The notes under the pieces: generated by a model
The model's database searches: none
What the model saw: the letters and a program-made list of their open reading frames with translations, nothing else
Told to the model about the DNA's origin: nothing
Shown here: positions 1 to 7,117 of the stretch, piece after piece
Numbering within the stretch: the stretch's first letter is position 1
Layout of the letters: every line of letters starts with the position of its first letter
DNA from: an uncultured Bacillota bacterium
GTDB taxonomy: Bacteria > Bacillota > Clostridia > Christensenellales > Borkfalkiaceae
Direction: 5' to 3'
Length of the DNA stretch: 38,805 nt
NCBI GenBank assembly: GCA_949297575.1
Contig: CASFTB010000029.1
Span: 1-38,805, forward strand
Made by a program: the position numbers and the translations under genes

Positions 1-878
1 CCGCCTCCTCTGCGGCGGCTGCGGCACAGAGCGCGGAGGATGCCGCCGACGACGCCGCGGCAGCTGCGGCGAGCGCGGAGCTGGCGCGCACCTATGCGGA
101 GATCGGCATACAGCCCAACACGCAGTACGCCTCCTTTTCCGCGCTGCCCGCAGAGGGCAGCACGAAGTTCATCTACCTCGTGCCCACCGCCGACGAGCAG
201 GGGCACAACGCCTTTGACGAGTACATCTGGGTGCCCTCCGAGGGCGCGTACGAGTTTATCGGGTCGACGGAGATCGACCTCTCGGAGTACGCCAAAAAGA
301 CGGGCAGTTACGGCGGCATGGCGGTGGGCAGCGCCGCGCAGGTCACGGAGGGCATCGGCGGCAAGGCGCTCTCTGCCATCTTCGAGGCGGACGGCACGAC
401 GGTAAAAGCCGCTTCCCGCGCGGAGGCGGACGGAGAGGGCAACGACTTCGCCTCGACGTATGCCAGACAGACGGGCACCTACACGGGCATGACGGTGGGC
501 AACGCTTGGACGGCCATCAACGCGAACTACGCCAGCTCTGCCGGAAACGTGGCGGGCATCTACGCGCACTACCTGACTCTCTCCGCGTCAGTAGGGAGCG
601 GGGGAGACTATATCCGCGGGGGCGCGGTGCTCTTTTCCGACGAGGAGACCGCCGTCACCTCCCTGTACGACTGGTGCACGGGCCGTTCCTTTGCGGCAGG
701 GGAGAAGCTGCCGCTGTTCGGCGTGTACAGCGCCTCTGGCACGATGTACCCCCTTACCGCCTTCTATATCAACGAGTACAACCAGCCCTGCGTCGAATAC
801 GTCGGCGAGGGCGGCGCGGCGGCGCATGTCGTCAACTATCTTGGCGGCACGGACAAGGCGATCGAGCTGCAGCTCTGA
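1..878 (+). CDS. phage-fibre-like structural protein, 3' part only
   Basis: The reading frame is already open at base 3 and runs to TGA at 876-878, so the N-terminus lies outside the window. The visible part begins with an Ala-rich stretch and continues with segments such as DEYIWVPSEGAYEFIGSTE, a wording typical of phage head- or tail-fibre and appendage proteins of Clostridia (family resemblance from memory, no search run). The C-terminal half is rich in Gly, Ala, Tyr and Ser, as expected of beta-structured fibre tips. No other virion gene is visible in the window, so it could also be a domesticated surface protein. It ends 18 bases before a strong hairpin terminator and converges on the minus-strand gene at 957. 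An internal ATG at 180 has no convincing ribosome binding site and is not a separate start. Confidence 0.55.
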   Translation, partial: ASSAAAAAQSAEDAADDAAAAAASAELARTYAEIGIQPNTQYASFSALPAEGSTKFIYLVPTADEQGHNAFDEYIWVPSEGAYEFIGSTEIDLSEYAKKTGSYGGMAVGSAAQVTEGIGGKALSAIFEADGTTVKAASRAEADGEGNDFASTYARQTGTYTGMTVGNAWTAINANYASSAGNVAGIYAHYLTLSASVGSGGDYIRGGAVLFSDEETAVTSLYDWCTGRSFAAGEKLPLFGVYSASGTMYPLTAFYINEYNQPCVEYVGEGGAAAHVVNYLGGTDKAIELQL

Positions 879-885
879 TCTTGTA

Positions 886-931
886 CAAAAAAAAGAGGGG
901 CGCCCGCTCGGGAAGAGCGGACGCCCCTTTT
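886..931. terminator. bidirectional intrinsic terminator
   Basis: A GC-rich stem at 897-927 (GGGGCG arm against CGCCCC, with GCTC/GAGC inside) is preceded by an A-run (886-894) and followed by TTTT. It sits between the convergent genes ending at 878 and 957 and can serve both. Confidence 0.8.
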
Positions 932-956
932 CGTCTGTAGTAGGGGACGGCGTCGG

Positions 957-3578
957 TCATTGCAGCGTCGGCTGCTTGCGGAAGATGAGGTAGCAGGCGC
1001 TCAAAAGCACCGCGGCCGCCACGACGGGCACCAGCACGAGGATGCTGATCGCGAGGGCGGGATCGGGATGCACGAGCAGTTCGTGATCGATGGTGCCGCG
1101 GTATTCCTTTCCGTCCGCGGCATAGGAGACGAGCACGCGGCCGTCCTCGTCGGGCGCGGTCAGCACGCGCAGCAGTTCCTCGTTTTCCAGCGTGATCTCG
1201 TCGGACGCATCGGAGATATTCGCGAGCGTCACGCTCGCGCCCCGCTCGAGGTTGCGCCAGACGAACTGCGTCGTGCCCGCAGAGCCCGTCTGCGCGGCGG
1301 GGATGAGGTAGCTCTCCGGCACGAACCCGTACCGCACGCCGTCTGCACCGTCGCAGCGCACGAAGGCATAGCTGCCGCAGTCGAGCACGCCGCTCTCGGG
1401 GGTGAGCACGGAGAGCACCGTCACGCGCGTTCCCTTGGAGAGGTCGGCGAGGCGGCAGAACGCCGCGTATTCGTAAGGGTCGTTTTCCTCCCCCGTGGGC
1501 GCGCTCGTGCGCATGGCGGGGTACTTGTACAGCCCCGCGTCGTTGGAGAGCGTCGCCGCCGTATAGGAGGGGGACTGCACCGCATCCGGATAGGTGTAGC
1601 CGCTGCCTTTAAGCAGCAGGCAGAGTTCGTAGGTGCGCGTGACGACGAATTCGTTTTCGACCTCTTCGTCGTAGAAGAGCGCGAGAACGCCGTAATCCGT
1701 CTCCGCCAGCGCGACGCCCGTGCGCGGCTCTTCGGCACGATAGTATTCGCCGCAGTCGAGCAGGGCCGCCTCTTCTTCCAGGGAAGAGAGGCCGATCCCG
1801 ACGCAGACGGTGCCCGCATTTGCGGTCACGAGGCGGTTTTGCGCAAAGGCTTCGTCCGGAAGGTCGTCAAAGACGGCGCCGTGCGCCTCCGTCCCGGAAA
1901 GGTTGTTGAGAGAGGAAACGTTCAGCCCCCGCGCCGCGGCGATGAACCCGTCCGAGAGGATATAGACGGTATCGTCCTCATACCCGAACGCGAAAGACAG
2001 CGCCGAAAGTGCGGTCTCGCTGTAGACGAAAGCGTCGTCGTTGAAGGTGTCGCCGAAGGCGTAGCTGTCGATCGTATAGGTCGTACCGTGTTCGTAGCGG
2101 TAGACGGAATCGCCCGTCAGTGCGTAGATATTTCCTTCATAGTCGGAGAGGATCTTCAAAGGGGGGGCAGTGAAGGCGCAGGTAAGATCTCCCGCTCCGC
2201 CCTTTCCAAAGGTGGTCTCCGTATAGACATAGACGGACTGTTCACTCGCTACATAGATGTTCCCGAACAGGTCGGCGGCGACGGAAACGGGAGAATGGGA
2301 GACCTTGCCCGCGATGAGCGTATTTTTACCGCTGAGGGCGCTCTCTTCGGATTGGATACAGGCATTATTGTTGCCGCCCGTCACGATGTAATAGTTGCCG
2401 TAAGAGTAGGCGATGTCGACGACCTGTGCGCTGAAAGAGGCGGAAGGCAGGGAGAGCTTAGGGCTCTCTTCGCCGTAAGCATAGATGTACAGGGCATGCC
2501 CGTCGGAAACAGCGAACGAATTTTCCCCCGCGCAGAGGATAAGGGGATCGTACCCCACGGTAACGGAGGCGCCGTATGCGCGATCTTTCGTGTCGTATAC
2601 AAGGATGCGGCTGTTGGTGGTGTCCGCGACGAGCAGCGTCTGCCCGAACAGGGAGATGCCGGCAGCGCCCGGGCCAAGCCTGTTTTCTGCGTCCGAATAT
2701 TTGCCGATGCGATAGTCGTCGAAATCCTCGGACCCGATATCATAGCGGAGGATCTCGTCGCCGGAGAGGACATAAAAGTCTCCTCCGTACTGTTTAACGA
2801 CGGAACAACCGTCGCGGAAAGACTGTTGATCGGAACCGCGGTATAATCTGTTGCCCGCGTTGCTGTAAAGGATGTCTCCGTTGCTCGGCCCAGCGACGGC
2901 AAAGTATTCGATGGCGTCGGTGGTCGTGTACCCGCCCGTTGCCGCCGTCGGGGAGCAGCTGCGCACGGAATTCCCTTCCGAAACATACACGGTGCCGCCG
3001 TAGATGGCAAAGGCGGGCTTAGAGGAGTCGAGGATGTCGAGTTCGGAAGTGGCGGCCGTCACTTCCAGCCCGTCGATCGTCGTATAATAGAGGCTGCTCG
3101 TGGTGCCTGTCTGAATGGTGTAGTAGATCTCATTGCCGGAAAGCTGCATGACGGAGGGGGGAGAGCCGTTCCACGTCAGCTGTGCGGGCTGCATCGTCTC
3201 GAGGTCGAGGCAGTGCAGCTTGTTTCCCGTCTCGATATACAGGAGAAAGTCTCCTTCGTCGCAGCGGTACAGGTTGAGGGAAGAAATTTCTCCGCTTGTG
3301 GGCAAGGTATATTTGTTATAGATATTTTCTGCCCGCGAGTAGAGATAGATCGCGGCGTTTGAAGCGTCCGGCTTGTCCGCGATGGCGATGTAGTGTTCGT
3401 CCAGCGTGAAGTCGGTGGGGTCGGTGAGGGAAATGTACTGCTCATAGTTTTCGGGCAGCAGAAGTTCATAGTTTGCCCCGCCTTCCGCCTCCGTCTCCGC
3501 CGCGAGGGCGGGCGTCCACGCCGCGCAGAGCGAGAGCGCCAGCGCGATCGTCAAAATTGTAAGTAGCGTCTTTTTCAT
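957..3578 (-). CDS. large secreted, C-terminally membrane-anchored protein with propeller-like and SH3-like parts
   Basis: An 873-residue protein, start chosen at the ATG at 3578 because a classical signal peptide follows at once (MKKTLLTILTIALALSLCAA, cleavage near ALAA). A longer frame to 3713 adds 45 residues with no signal character. Residues about 40-620 are repetitive short beta-like segments (many TVYVSE- or GNIYAL-like strands), reminiscent of a beta-propeller or YWTD/NHL-type repeat. About residues 700-770 carry an SH3-like segment (GTRVTVLSVL to YGFVPESYLIP). One membrane helix (about 843-866) precedes a short KQPTLQ tail. The body is therefore extracellular with a cytoplasmic tip. 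No catalytic motif was recognised. A solid promoter lies upstream (3655-3684). Binding of wall polymer or peptide through the SH3-like part is inference only. Confidence 0.75.
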   Translation of the reverse strand: MKKTLLTILTIALALSLCAAWTPALAAETEAEGGANYELLLPENYEQYISLTDPTDFTLDEHYIAIADKPDASNAAIYLYSRAENIYNKYTLPTSGEISSLNLYRCDEGDFLLYIETGNKLHCLDLETMQPAQLTWNGSPPSVMQLSGNEIYYTIQTGTTSSLYYTTIDGLEVTAATSELDILDSSKPAFAIYGGTVYVSEGNSVRSCSPTAATGGYTTTDAIEYFAVAGPSNGDILYSNAGNRLYRGSDQQSFRDGCSVVKQYGGDFYVLSGDEILRYDIGSEDFDDYRIGKYSDAENRLGPGAAGISLFGQTLLVADTTNSRILVYDTKDRAYGASVTVGYDPLILCAGENSFAVSDGHALYIYAYGEESPKLSLPSASFSAQVVDIAYSYGNYYIVTGGNNNACIQSEESALSGKNTLIAGKVSHSPVSVAADLFGNIYVASEQSVYVYTETTFGKGGAGDLTCAFTAPPLKILSDYEGNIYALTGDSVYRYEHGTTYTIDSYAFGDTFNDDAFVYSETALSALSFAFGYEDDTVYILSDGFIAAARGLNVSSLNNLSGTEAHGAVFDDLPDEAFAQNRLVTANAGTVCVGIGLSSLEEEAALLDCGEYYRAEEPRTGVALAETDYGVLALFYDEEVENEFVVTRTYELCLLLKGSGYTYPDAVQSPSYTAATLSNDAGLYKYPAMRTSAPTGEENDPYEYAAFCRLADLSKGTRVTVLSVLTPESGVLDCGSYAFVRCDGADGVRYGFVPESYLIPAAQTGSAGTTQFVWRNLERGASVTLANISDASDEITLENEELLRVLTAPDEDGRVLVSYAADGKEYRGTIDHELLVHPDPALAISILVLVPVVAAAVLLSACYLIFRKQPTLQ

Positions 3579-3654
3579 TCCGTTCCCCGAATGCCCCGCG
3601 CGGGGCCCTTTCGCAAAAAAATCTTCGCGCGCGTGCGCGCATCTATACAGTATG

Positions 3655-3684
3655 ATTATACCACACATCGTGCCGTTTGTCGAC
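3655..3684 (-). promoter_or_regulatory. promoter of the 957-3578 gene
   Basis: On the minus strand: -35 TCGACA (3684-3679), 18-bp spacer, extended -10 TGG-TATAAT with the hexamer at 3660-3655. It lies about 75 bp before the chosen start. Confidence 0.7.
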
Positions 3685-3740
3685 AATATTTTGCAACTTT
3701 CGCCCTCCTTCAAACATTTGCTTTTTTTGAGAAAATATTA

Positions 3741-3764
3741 AAACAGGCATACGCATGCCTGTTT
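3741..3764. repeat. perfect 10-bp inverted repeat, possible operator
   Basis: The arms AAACAGGCAT and ATGCCTGTTT are separated by ACGC, and AT-rich flanks almost extend the symmetry. It occupies roughly -43 to -20 of the promoter at 3769-3777, where a regulator could act. There is no T-run, so it is unlikely to be a terminator. Confidence 0.5.
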
Positions 3765-3768
3765 AATG

Positions 3769-3777
3769 TGTTATACT
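3769..3777 (+). promoter_or_regulatory. extended -10 promoter for the 3916 gene
   Basis: TGT-TATACT (hexamer 3772-3777) with no recognisable -35 at the normal distance. Transcription would start near 3784, inside the 30-bp palindrome that follows. Confidence 0.55.
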
Positions 3778-3780
3778 GTC

Positions 3781-3810
3781 CATAAATACGAACATATGTT
3801 CGTATTTATG
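3781..3810. promoter_or_regulatory. 30-bp perfect palindrome containing a LexA-like (SOS) box
   Basis: Bases 3781-3810 equal their own reverse complement. The core at 3789-3802, CGAACATATGTTCG, fits the Gram-positive LexA consensus CGAAC-N4-GTTCG at every fixed base. It covers the predicted transcription start of the 3916 gene, the usual place for LexA repression. The flanking CATAAATA/TATTTATG symmetry goes beyond a normal LexA box. Confidence 0.7.
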
Positions 3811-3915
3811 GCAGGGAGAATGGAATCCCGCCGAAAAATATGAGATAATAGGGATGCGTGCGGCGAGAGATGCGGGGGTATGAGCTGCGGGCGGCGCGCG
3901 AAAGGAGGTCACGAT

Positions 3916-4449
3916 TTGAAGGAGTATCAGGCTGTGCTGCTCTATGTTTACCCGAAACTGGAGCGGATCGAAGAGCACATCGGGCAGTTGGTGGAGGCGA
4001 AGGCGCGCGCCTCGTACGCGGGGAAGGAGTCGACGGAGGCCTGCGCGAAAAAGATGATCGAATATTTGTGCATCAAGGATTGTTTCGCCCGGGTGCGCGC
4101 CTCTCTCAACGAAATACTCGCCGCGCTTTCGCGGGAAGAGCGGTACCTGCTCGAATACAAGTATTTCCGCCGCAAAAGAGTGCTGGAAGGGGAGTTCGCG
4201 GGCATGTGCTGCTCCTTTGCGGAGCGCACCTATTACCGCCGCCAGCGCAGGCTTGCGGAAAAGCTGAACGGCGAACTGATCAGGCGGGGGATGGACGAGG
4301 CGTGGTTCATGCGCACCTTCGGCGATGTCCCGTACATGATGGCGGCGCTGCGCAGCGTGCGCGCATCCGGCGCGCGCGACATGGCGGACAAGCGCGCCTG
4401 CGGCTGCCCGCAGGTGCAGAAAGTGCAAAAGAGATCGCGCGGGGCGTAA
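3916..4449 (+). CDS. uncharacterised sigma-region-4-like regulator, probably SOS-controlled
   Basis: A 177-residue protein. The start is taken as TTG at 3916, seven bases after a near-perfect AAAGGAGGT (3901-3909). The ATG at 3880 in the same frame has no ribosome binding site. Residues about 75-130 (REERYLLEYKYFRRK, then SFAERTYYRRQRRLAEKL) resemble the helix-turn-helix of sigma-70 region 4 and of phage late-gene activators of the ArpU/RinA type. The very basic second helix suits DNA binding. The N-terminal half is helical and Lys/Glu-rich. The gene stands alone between its promoter with LexA-like palindrome and the next promoter at 4600. A role in damage-induced or mobile-element gene control is inferred from the operator and the accessory setting. 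Confidence 0.65.
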   Translation: MKEYQAVLLYVYPKLERIEEHIGQLVEAKARASYAGKESTEACAKKMIEYLCIKDCFARVRASLNEILAALSREERYLLEYKYFRRKRVLEGEFAGMCCSFAERTYYRRQRRLAEKLNGELIRRGMDEAWFMRTFGDVPYMMAALRSVRASGARDMADKRACGCPQVQKVQKRSRGA

Positions 4450-4559
4450 GAAGTTGACTCACAAAGAAAACACTGCGACCTCTCCGCTTTGTTGGCAATG
4501 GTTTCAAGTCGGCTGCAAAGTTCCGGCACAATATCGATGCGGCTGTGCTTCTCTCCGAG

Positions 4560-4577
4560 CCCGCCCTTCGGGGCGGG
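4560..4577. terminator. GC hairpin with TTCG loop, possible terminator
   Basis: CCCGCCC, TTCG, GGGCGGG: a very stable stem with no U-tract on the plus strand (GTGAGAAAA follows). It lies between the 3916 gene and the 4600 promoter. The remainder of 4450-4599 shows no gene I can support. Confidence 0.4.
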
Positions 4578-4599
4578 TGAGAAAATTCGAGCGTTACCA

Positions 4600-4628
4600 T
4601 TGACGGCATAGGAAAAGTGTGCTACAAT
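4600..4628 (+). promoter_or_regulatory. promoter of the 4661 gene
   Basis: -35 TTGACG (4600-4605), 17-bp spacer, -10 TACAAT (4623-4628). It lies 32 bp before an ATG with AAGGAG at 4648-4653. Confidence 0.8.
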
Positions 4629-4660
4629 GATAGCGCTTTTCTTATACAAGGAGAAAAGCG

Positions 4661-5146
4661 ATGGCAGGGCTGGGCTGGCTGTTCGCCTGGGCAAAGGAAA
4701 ACGGAATAGAGTTACCGCTGGAAGAGAACGGCTCCGTGGATATTCAAAAGCTGTTGGAGCTGTATGATGAGTGGAGGAAATCCAACAAATCTAACGGGGC
4801 AGAGCGGGACAGCTATTTTCTTCCTGACGAAATCCTTCCGAAATCGTTAAGCGCGAAGTGGGCGAATTATGAAATAACCTTGCATAATGGAAAGACGGCT
4901 CATTTTGCAGAGGGAAGCCGTCTACAAAACAAGGAAGTTTTTGCCGGGAAAGGTTGTAAAAGAAAGATCGACGAGGAAGACAGGCTTGTCCGTGTGTATG
5001 GGAATCCGCCTGGAAGCTGGAAAAAAATAAAAGCAAACGCGGTATTAGTGGACGAAGACGGAGAAGAAAGACAAGCGGAGATACATTGGTATGAGGCAGA
5101 CGGAGGAGAAAAGGAGGAAATAAAGTTCAAAAAATGGATAACATGA
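4661..5146 (+). CDS. hypothetical protein, low-GC accessory gene
   Basis: A 161-residue protein with ATG at 4661 behind AAGGAG (spacing 7) and a good promoter. It is acidic and soluble, with no signal peptide or membrane helix. The N-terminus (GLGWLFAWAKENGIELPLEE) is a short amphipathic segment. The C-terminal part (residues about 75-160) is beta-rich and ends EEIKFKKWIT. Not recognised. GC content and codon use are clearly lower than in the genes after 5700, which fits recent acquisition. The 55-residue gene at 5134 overlaps its 3' end, so the two are translated from one message. Such small paired genes often accompany toxin or immunity loci, but nothing here proves that. Confidence 0.6.
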   Translation: MAGLGWLFAWAKENGIELPLEENGSVDIQKLLELYDEWRKSNKSNGAERDSYFLPDEILPKSLSAKWANYEITLHNGKTAHFAEGSRLQNKEVFAGKGCKRKIDEEDRLVRVYGNPPGSWKKIKANAVLVDEDGEERQAEIHWYEADGGEKEEIKFKKWIT

Positions 5147-5301
5147 AAGTTAAATATATCGGAGAATATTATAAAGTATCTTTAATCAAGGGGAAAATCT
5201 ATGATGTACTGTCTGTTGAGGATGGATGGTACAGGATAAAAGATGAAACAGGTGAAGATTATTTATTCTCGCCGAATGATTTCGAAATTGTAGAAAAATA
5301 A
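5134..5301 (+). CDS. small SH3-like hypothetical protein (55 aa)
   Basis: ATG at 5134 with AAAGGAGGAAA at 5109-5119. The gene overlaps the end of the 4661 gene by 13 bases and ends TAA at 5299-5301. The product starts MDNMKVKYIGEYYKVSL and continues KIYDVLSVEDGWYRIKDE. It is all short beta strands with the look of a small SH3-like barrel, a kind of protein I have seen repeatedly as a short accessory gene in Clostridia. An internal ATG at 5143 is an alternative start. Low GC like its neighbour, and followed by two terminators. The function is unknown. Partnership with the 161-residue product is inferred from the overlap. Confidence 0.55.
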   Translation: MDNMKVKYIGEYYKVSLIKGKIYDVLSVEDGWYRIKDETGEDYLFSPNDFEIVEK

Positions 5302-5324
5302 TTAAATTAATTTAAACAAATGTT

Positions 5325-5357
5325 AAGCACCAAGCTAAACGGCGAGGTGCTTTTACT
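5325..5357 (+). terminator. intrinsic terminator of the 4661-5301 operon
   Basis: AAGCACC (5325-5331) pairs with GGTGCTT (5346-5352), followed by TTACTTT. Confidence 0.65.
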
Positions 5358-5360
5358 TTA

Positions 5361-5408
5361 AAAAAACAGCCGTTTTTGGGGTAAAGTGCCCCGAAAACGG
5401 CTGTTTTT
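5361..5408. terminator. long bidirectional terminator
   Basis: A 21-bp stem (AAAAAACAGCCG arm against CGGCTGTTTTTT, continuing into GGGG/CCCC with one G-T pair) around the loop TAAAGTG. The A-run and T-run at the two ends let it act on either strand. Confidence 0.8.
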
Positions 5409-5414
5409 TGATTT

Positions 5415-5429
5415 TGGCGCAGAAGGCGG
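5415..5429. repeat. 15-bp copy of the tRNA-Ser 3' end (att-like)
   Basis: TGGCGCAGAAGGCGG here is identical to 5601-5615, the CCA end, acceptor strand and first T-stem bases of the tRNA-Ser gene, in the same orientation. The identity stops after 15 bases. Duplications of a tRNA 3' end are what site-specific integration leaves at att sites. Confidence 0.5.
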
Positions 5430-5565
5430 CATACAGCCGAAACCCCGGAGGGGTCCCCTCGGCTGAGCGTCGCGGGCTTTGCCCGCTCGTGTGAACGGAC
5501 GCGCGGTCATCCTTTCCTTCCTTTTCGGCTTTACGGCCGCGCGTGGTTCGAATCTTTCCGTATCA

Positions 5566-5600
5566 CAAAGAGGGACTGCCCGATAGGCAGTCCCTCTTTG
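5566..5600 (-). terminator. hairpin immediately downstream of tRNA-Ser
   Basis: CAAAGAGGGACTGCC and GGCAGTCCCTCTTTG form a perfect 15-bp stem with the loop CGATA. It abuts the CCA end of the minus-strand tRNA. The U-tract is poor (CTCTTTGTG on the minus strand), so it may serve as a processing or stabilising stem or as a terminator. Confidence 0.6.
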
Positions 5601-5691
5601 TGGCGCAGAAGGCGGGATTTGAACCCGCGCTACGGTTTCCCGTACTACTCCCTTAGCAGGGGAGCCCCTTGAGCCACTTGGGTACTTCTGC
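5601..5691 (-). tRNA. tRNA-Ser (anticodon GCU)
   Basis: On the minus strand the 7-bp acceptor GCAGAAG (5691-5685) pairs with CTTCTGC (5611-5605), followed by discriminator G and an encoded CCA (5603-5601). The anticodon stem CTCCC/GGGAG encloses CTGCTAA, giving anticodon GCT. A long variable arm (TAGTACGGGAAACCGTA region) marks a class II serine tRNA. The T-arm is GCGGG-TTCAAAT-CCCGC. It reads serine AGC/AGU codons. Its 3' end faces the accessory block to the left and is partly duplicated at 5415-5429. Confidence 0.95.
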
Positions 5692-5898
5692 ACGGCTCAC
5701 GGAATAAGCGCTCCTGTACGGATGCGCTTAATTATAATACCATATCTGCGCCCGTTTGTCAAAGTATCTCGGCTGTGTTCGGCAAAACTTTTTTCAATTT
5801 TTTCGCCTCGGATGTGCACACGCGGAGGGCTTTGCCCGAAAAAAGCGCGCCGCGCGCGGGGGATGTCGCACAATTTTCTGTAAAAATTCGAAGAAGTG

Positions 5899-5927
5899 TT
5901 GCAAACGCGCGCGCCCTGTGGTAAAAT
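5899..5927 (+). promoter_or_regulatory. promoter of ppa-pncA
   Basis: -35 TTGCAA (5899-5904), 17-bp spacer, -10 TAAAAT (5922-5927). The 207 bases before it, back to the tRNA, hold no gene that I can see. Confidence 0.75.
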
Positions 5928-5949
5928 ATTCGAAAAGGGGGAGTTAAAT

Positions 5950-6486
5950 ATGAATATCTGGCACGATATTTCCGCCAAACGCATCAAGAGCGAAAATTTC
6001 ATGTGTTATATCGAGATCCGCAAGGGCTCCAAAAGCAAGTACGAGCTGGACAAGGAGACGGGCGTATTGCGCCTCGACCGCGTGCTGTACACCTCCACGG
6101 TGTACCCCGCCAGCTACGGCTTTATCCCGCGCACCCTCGCCGACGACGGCGACCCGCTGGACGTGCTCGTGCTGTGCAGCGAGCCCATCCTGCCCGCCAC
6201 GCTGGTGCAGTGCTATCCCATCGGCGTCATCAATATGCTCGATGACGGCAGCCAGGACGAAAAGATCATCGCCATCCCGTTCCGCGAGCCGACGTACAAC
6301 ATCTACAGCGACATCGCGCAGCTGCCGCACCACATCTTCGACGAAATGATGCACTTCTTTGAAGTGTACAAGGTGCTCGAACACAAAAAGACCTCCGTCA
6401 AGGAGATCCGCGGCCGCGAGACGGCGGTCAGCGTCGTCCAAAAGTGCATCGACCTGTACCGCGCGAAATTCGGCGGCGGGCAGTGA
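5950..6486 (+). CDS. ppa: family I inorganic pyrophosphatase
   Basis: A 178-residue soluble pyrophosphatase, the normal length for bacterial family I. It hydrolyses PPi to two phosphates and so drives biosynthetic reactions in the cytoplasm. The family signature is present as DDGDPLDVLV, whose aspartates bind Mg, along with SKYELDK near the N-terminus and PASYGFIPRT. The start is the ATG at 5950 with AAGGGGGAG upstream. An in-frame ATG at 5896 lies within the promoter and is rejected. It is cotranscribed with pncA, 20 bases downstream. Both enzymes bear on pyrophosphate- and nicotinamide-linked NAD metabolism, although the pairing may be incidental. Confidence 0.95.
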   Translation: MNIWHDISAKRIKSENFMCYIEIRKGSKSKYELDKETGVLRLDRVLYTSTVYPASYGFIPRTLADDGDPLDVLVLCSEPILPATLVQCYPIGVINMLDDGSQDEKIIAIPFREPTYNIYSDIAQLPHHIFDEMMHFFEVYKVLEHKKTSVKEIRGRETAVSVVQKCIDLYRAKFGGGQ

Positions 6487-6506
6487 AGGGCGCAGCGGAG
6501 GGAAAA

Positions 6507-7022
6507 ATGCAGAAGAGGCTGCTCATCGTCGTAGACATGCAGAGGGACTTTATAGACGGCGCGCTCGGCACTCCCGAGGCGCGCTCGATCCTGCCCGCCG
6601 TGCGCGCCCGCATCCTGCTCGCGCGTGGGAGGGGAGAGGAGGTCGCCTTCACGCGCGATACCCACGCGCCCGATTACCTCTCCTCGCAGGAGGGGAAAAA
6701 GCTGCCCGTCCCGCACTGCCTGCGCGGCAGCGGCGGCTGGCAGCTCGCAGACGGGCTGGCGGAGGAAGGGGATCGCGTCTTCGACAAGCCCGCCTTCGGC
6801 TCGCCCGCGCTCGCGGAATATGTCCGCGCGGGCGGCTATTCCGCCGTCGAGCTGGTCGGCGTGTGCACGGATATCTGCGTCATCTCCAATGCCCTGCTCG
6901 TCAAGGCGTTCTGCCCCGAAACGCCCGTCTCCGTGCGGGCGGACTGCTGTGCGGGCGTCTCGCCCGAAAGCCACGCGCGCGCGTTGGAAGCGATGCGCGC
7001 CTGTCAGGTCGATATCGTATAA
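6507..7022 (+). CDS. pncA: nicotinamidase / isochorismatase-family amidase
   Basis: A 171-residue cysteine hydrolase of the isochorismatase fold. The triad is visible: Asp10 in VVDMQRDF, Lys94 in FDKPAF and Cys124 in GVCTDICV. The segment TRDTHAPDYLSSQEGKKLPV followed by HC is characteristic of nicotinamidases, which convert nicotinamide to nicotinate for NAD salvage. The start at 6507 follows GGAGGGAA. The in-frame ATG at 6444 lies inside ppa. It is the second gene of the ppa operon and ends just before a strong terminator. Another amidase substrate cannot be excluded, but the PncA-like middle segment makes nicotinamidase the best call. Confidence 0.85.
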   Translation: MQKRLLIVVDMQRDFIDGALGTPEARSILPAVRARILLARGRGEEVAFTRDTHAPDYLSSQEGKKLPVPHCLRGSGGWQLADGLAEEGDRVFDKPAFGSPALAEYVRAGGYSAVELVGVCTDICVISNALLVKAFCPETPVSVRADCCAGVSPESHARALEAMRACQVDIV

Positions 7023-7032
7023 ATTTTTCGAG

Positions 7033-7062
7033 GAGAAGGCGCCCCGTGCGGGGCGCCTTCTC
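7033..7062 (+). terminator. strong hairpin after pncA
   Basis: GAGAAGGCGCCCC and GGGGCGCCTTCTC form a 13-bp perfect stem with the loop GTGC. No long T-run follows. Confidence 0.7.
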
Positions 7063-7086
7063 TGTCGCCGCCTGCGCCGCGGCAAA

Positions 7087-7113
7087 AGAAAAAGCCCCCG
7101 CGGGGGCTTTTCT
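7087..7113. terminator. bidirectional terminator between convergent genes
   Basis: AAAGCCCCC-GC-GGGGGCTTT with an A-rich left flank and TTTTCTT on the right. It ends five bases before the stop of the minus-strand HAD gene, so it also terminates that operon. Confidence 0.8.
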
Positions 7114-7117
7114 TGCT

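Noticed and set aside
960..2846. A 628-codon plus-strand frame opposite the secreted protein
   Set aside because: It is the shadow of the minus-strand gene, whose signal peptide, promoter and terminator all fit. The plus-strand product has no family character.
5535..5560. GGTTCGAATC resembling a tRNA T-loop on the plus strand
   Set aside because: No pairing T-stem, acceptor or anticodon arm can be built around it.
1..5600. Calling the whole left block a prophage
   Set aside because: Only one fibre-like gene fragment resembles phage. No integrase, terminase, portal or lysis gene is visible, and the 873-aa secreted protein is not phage-like.
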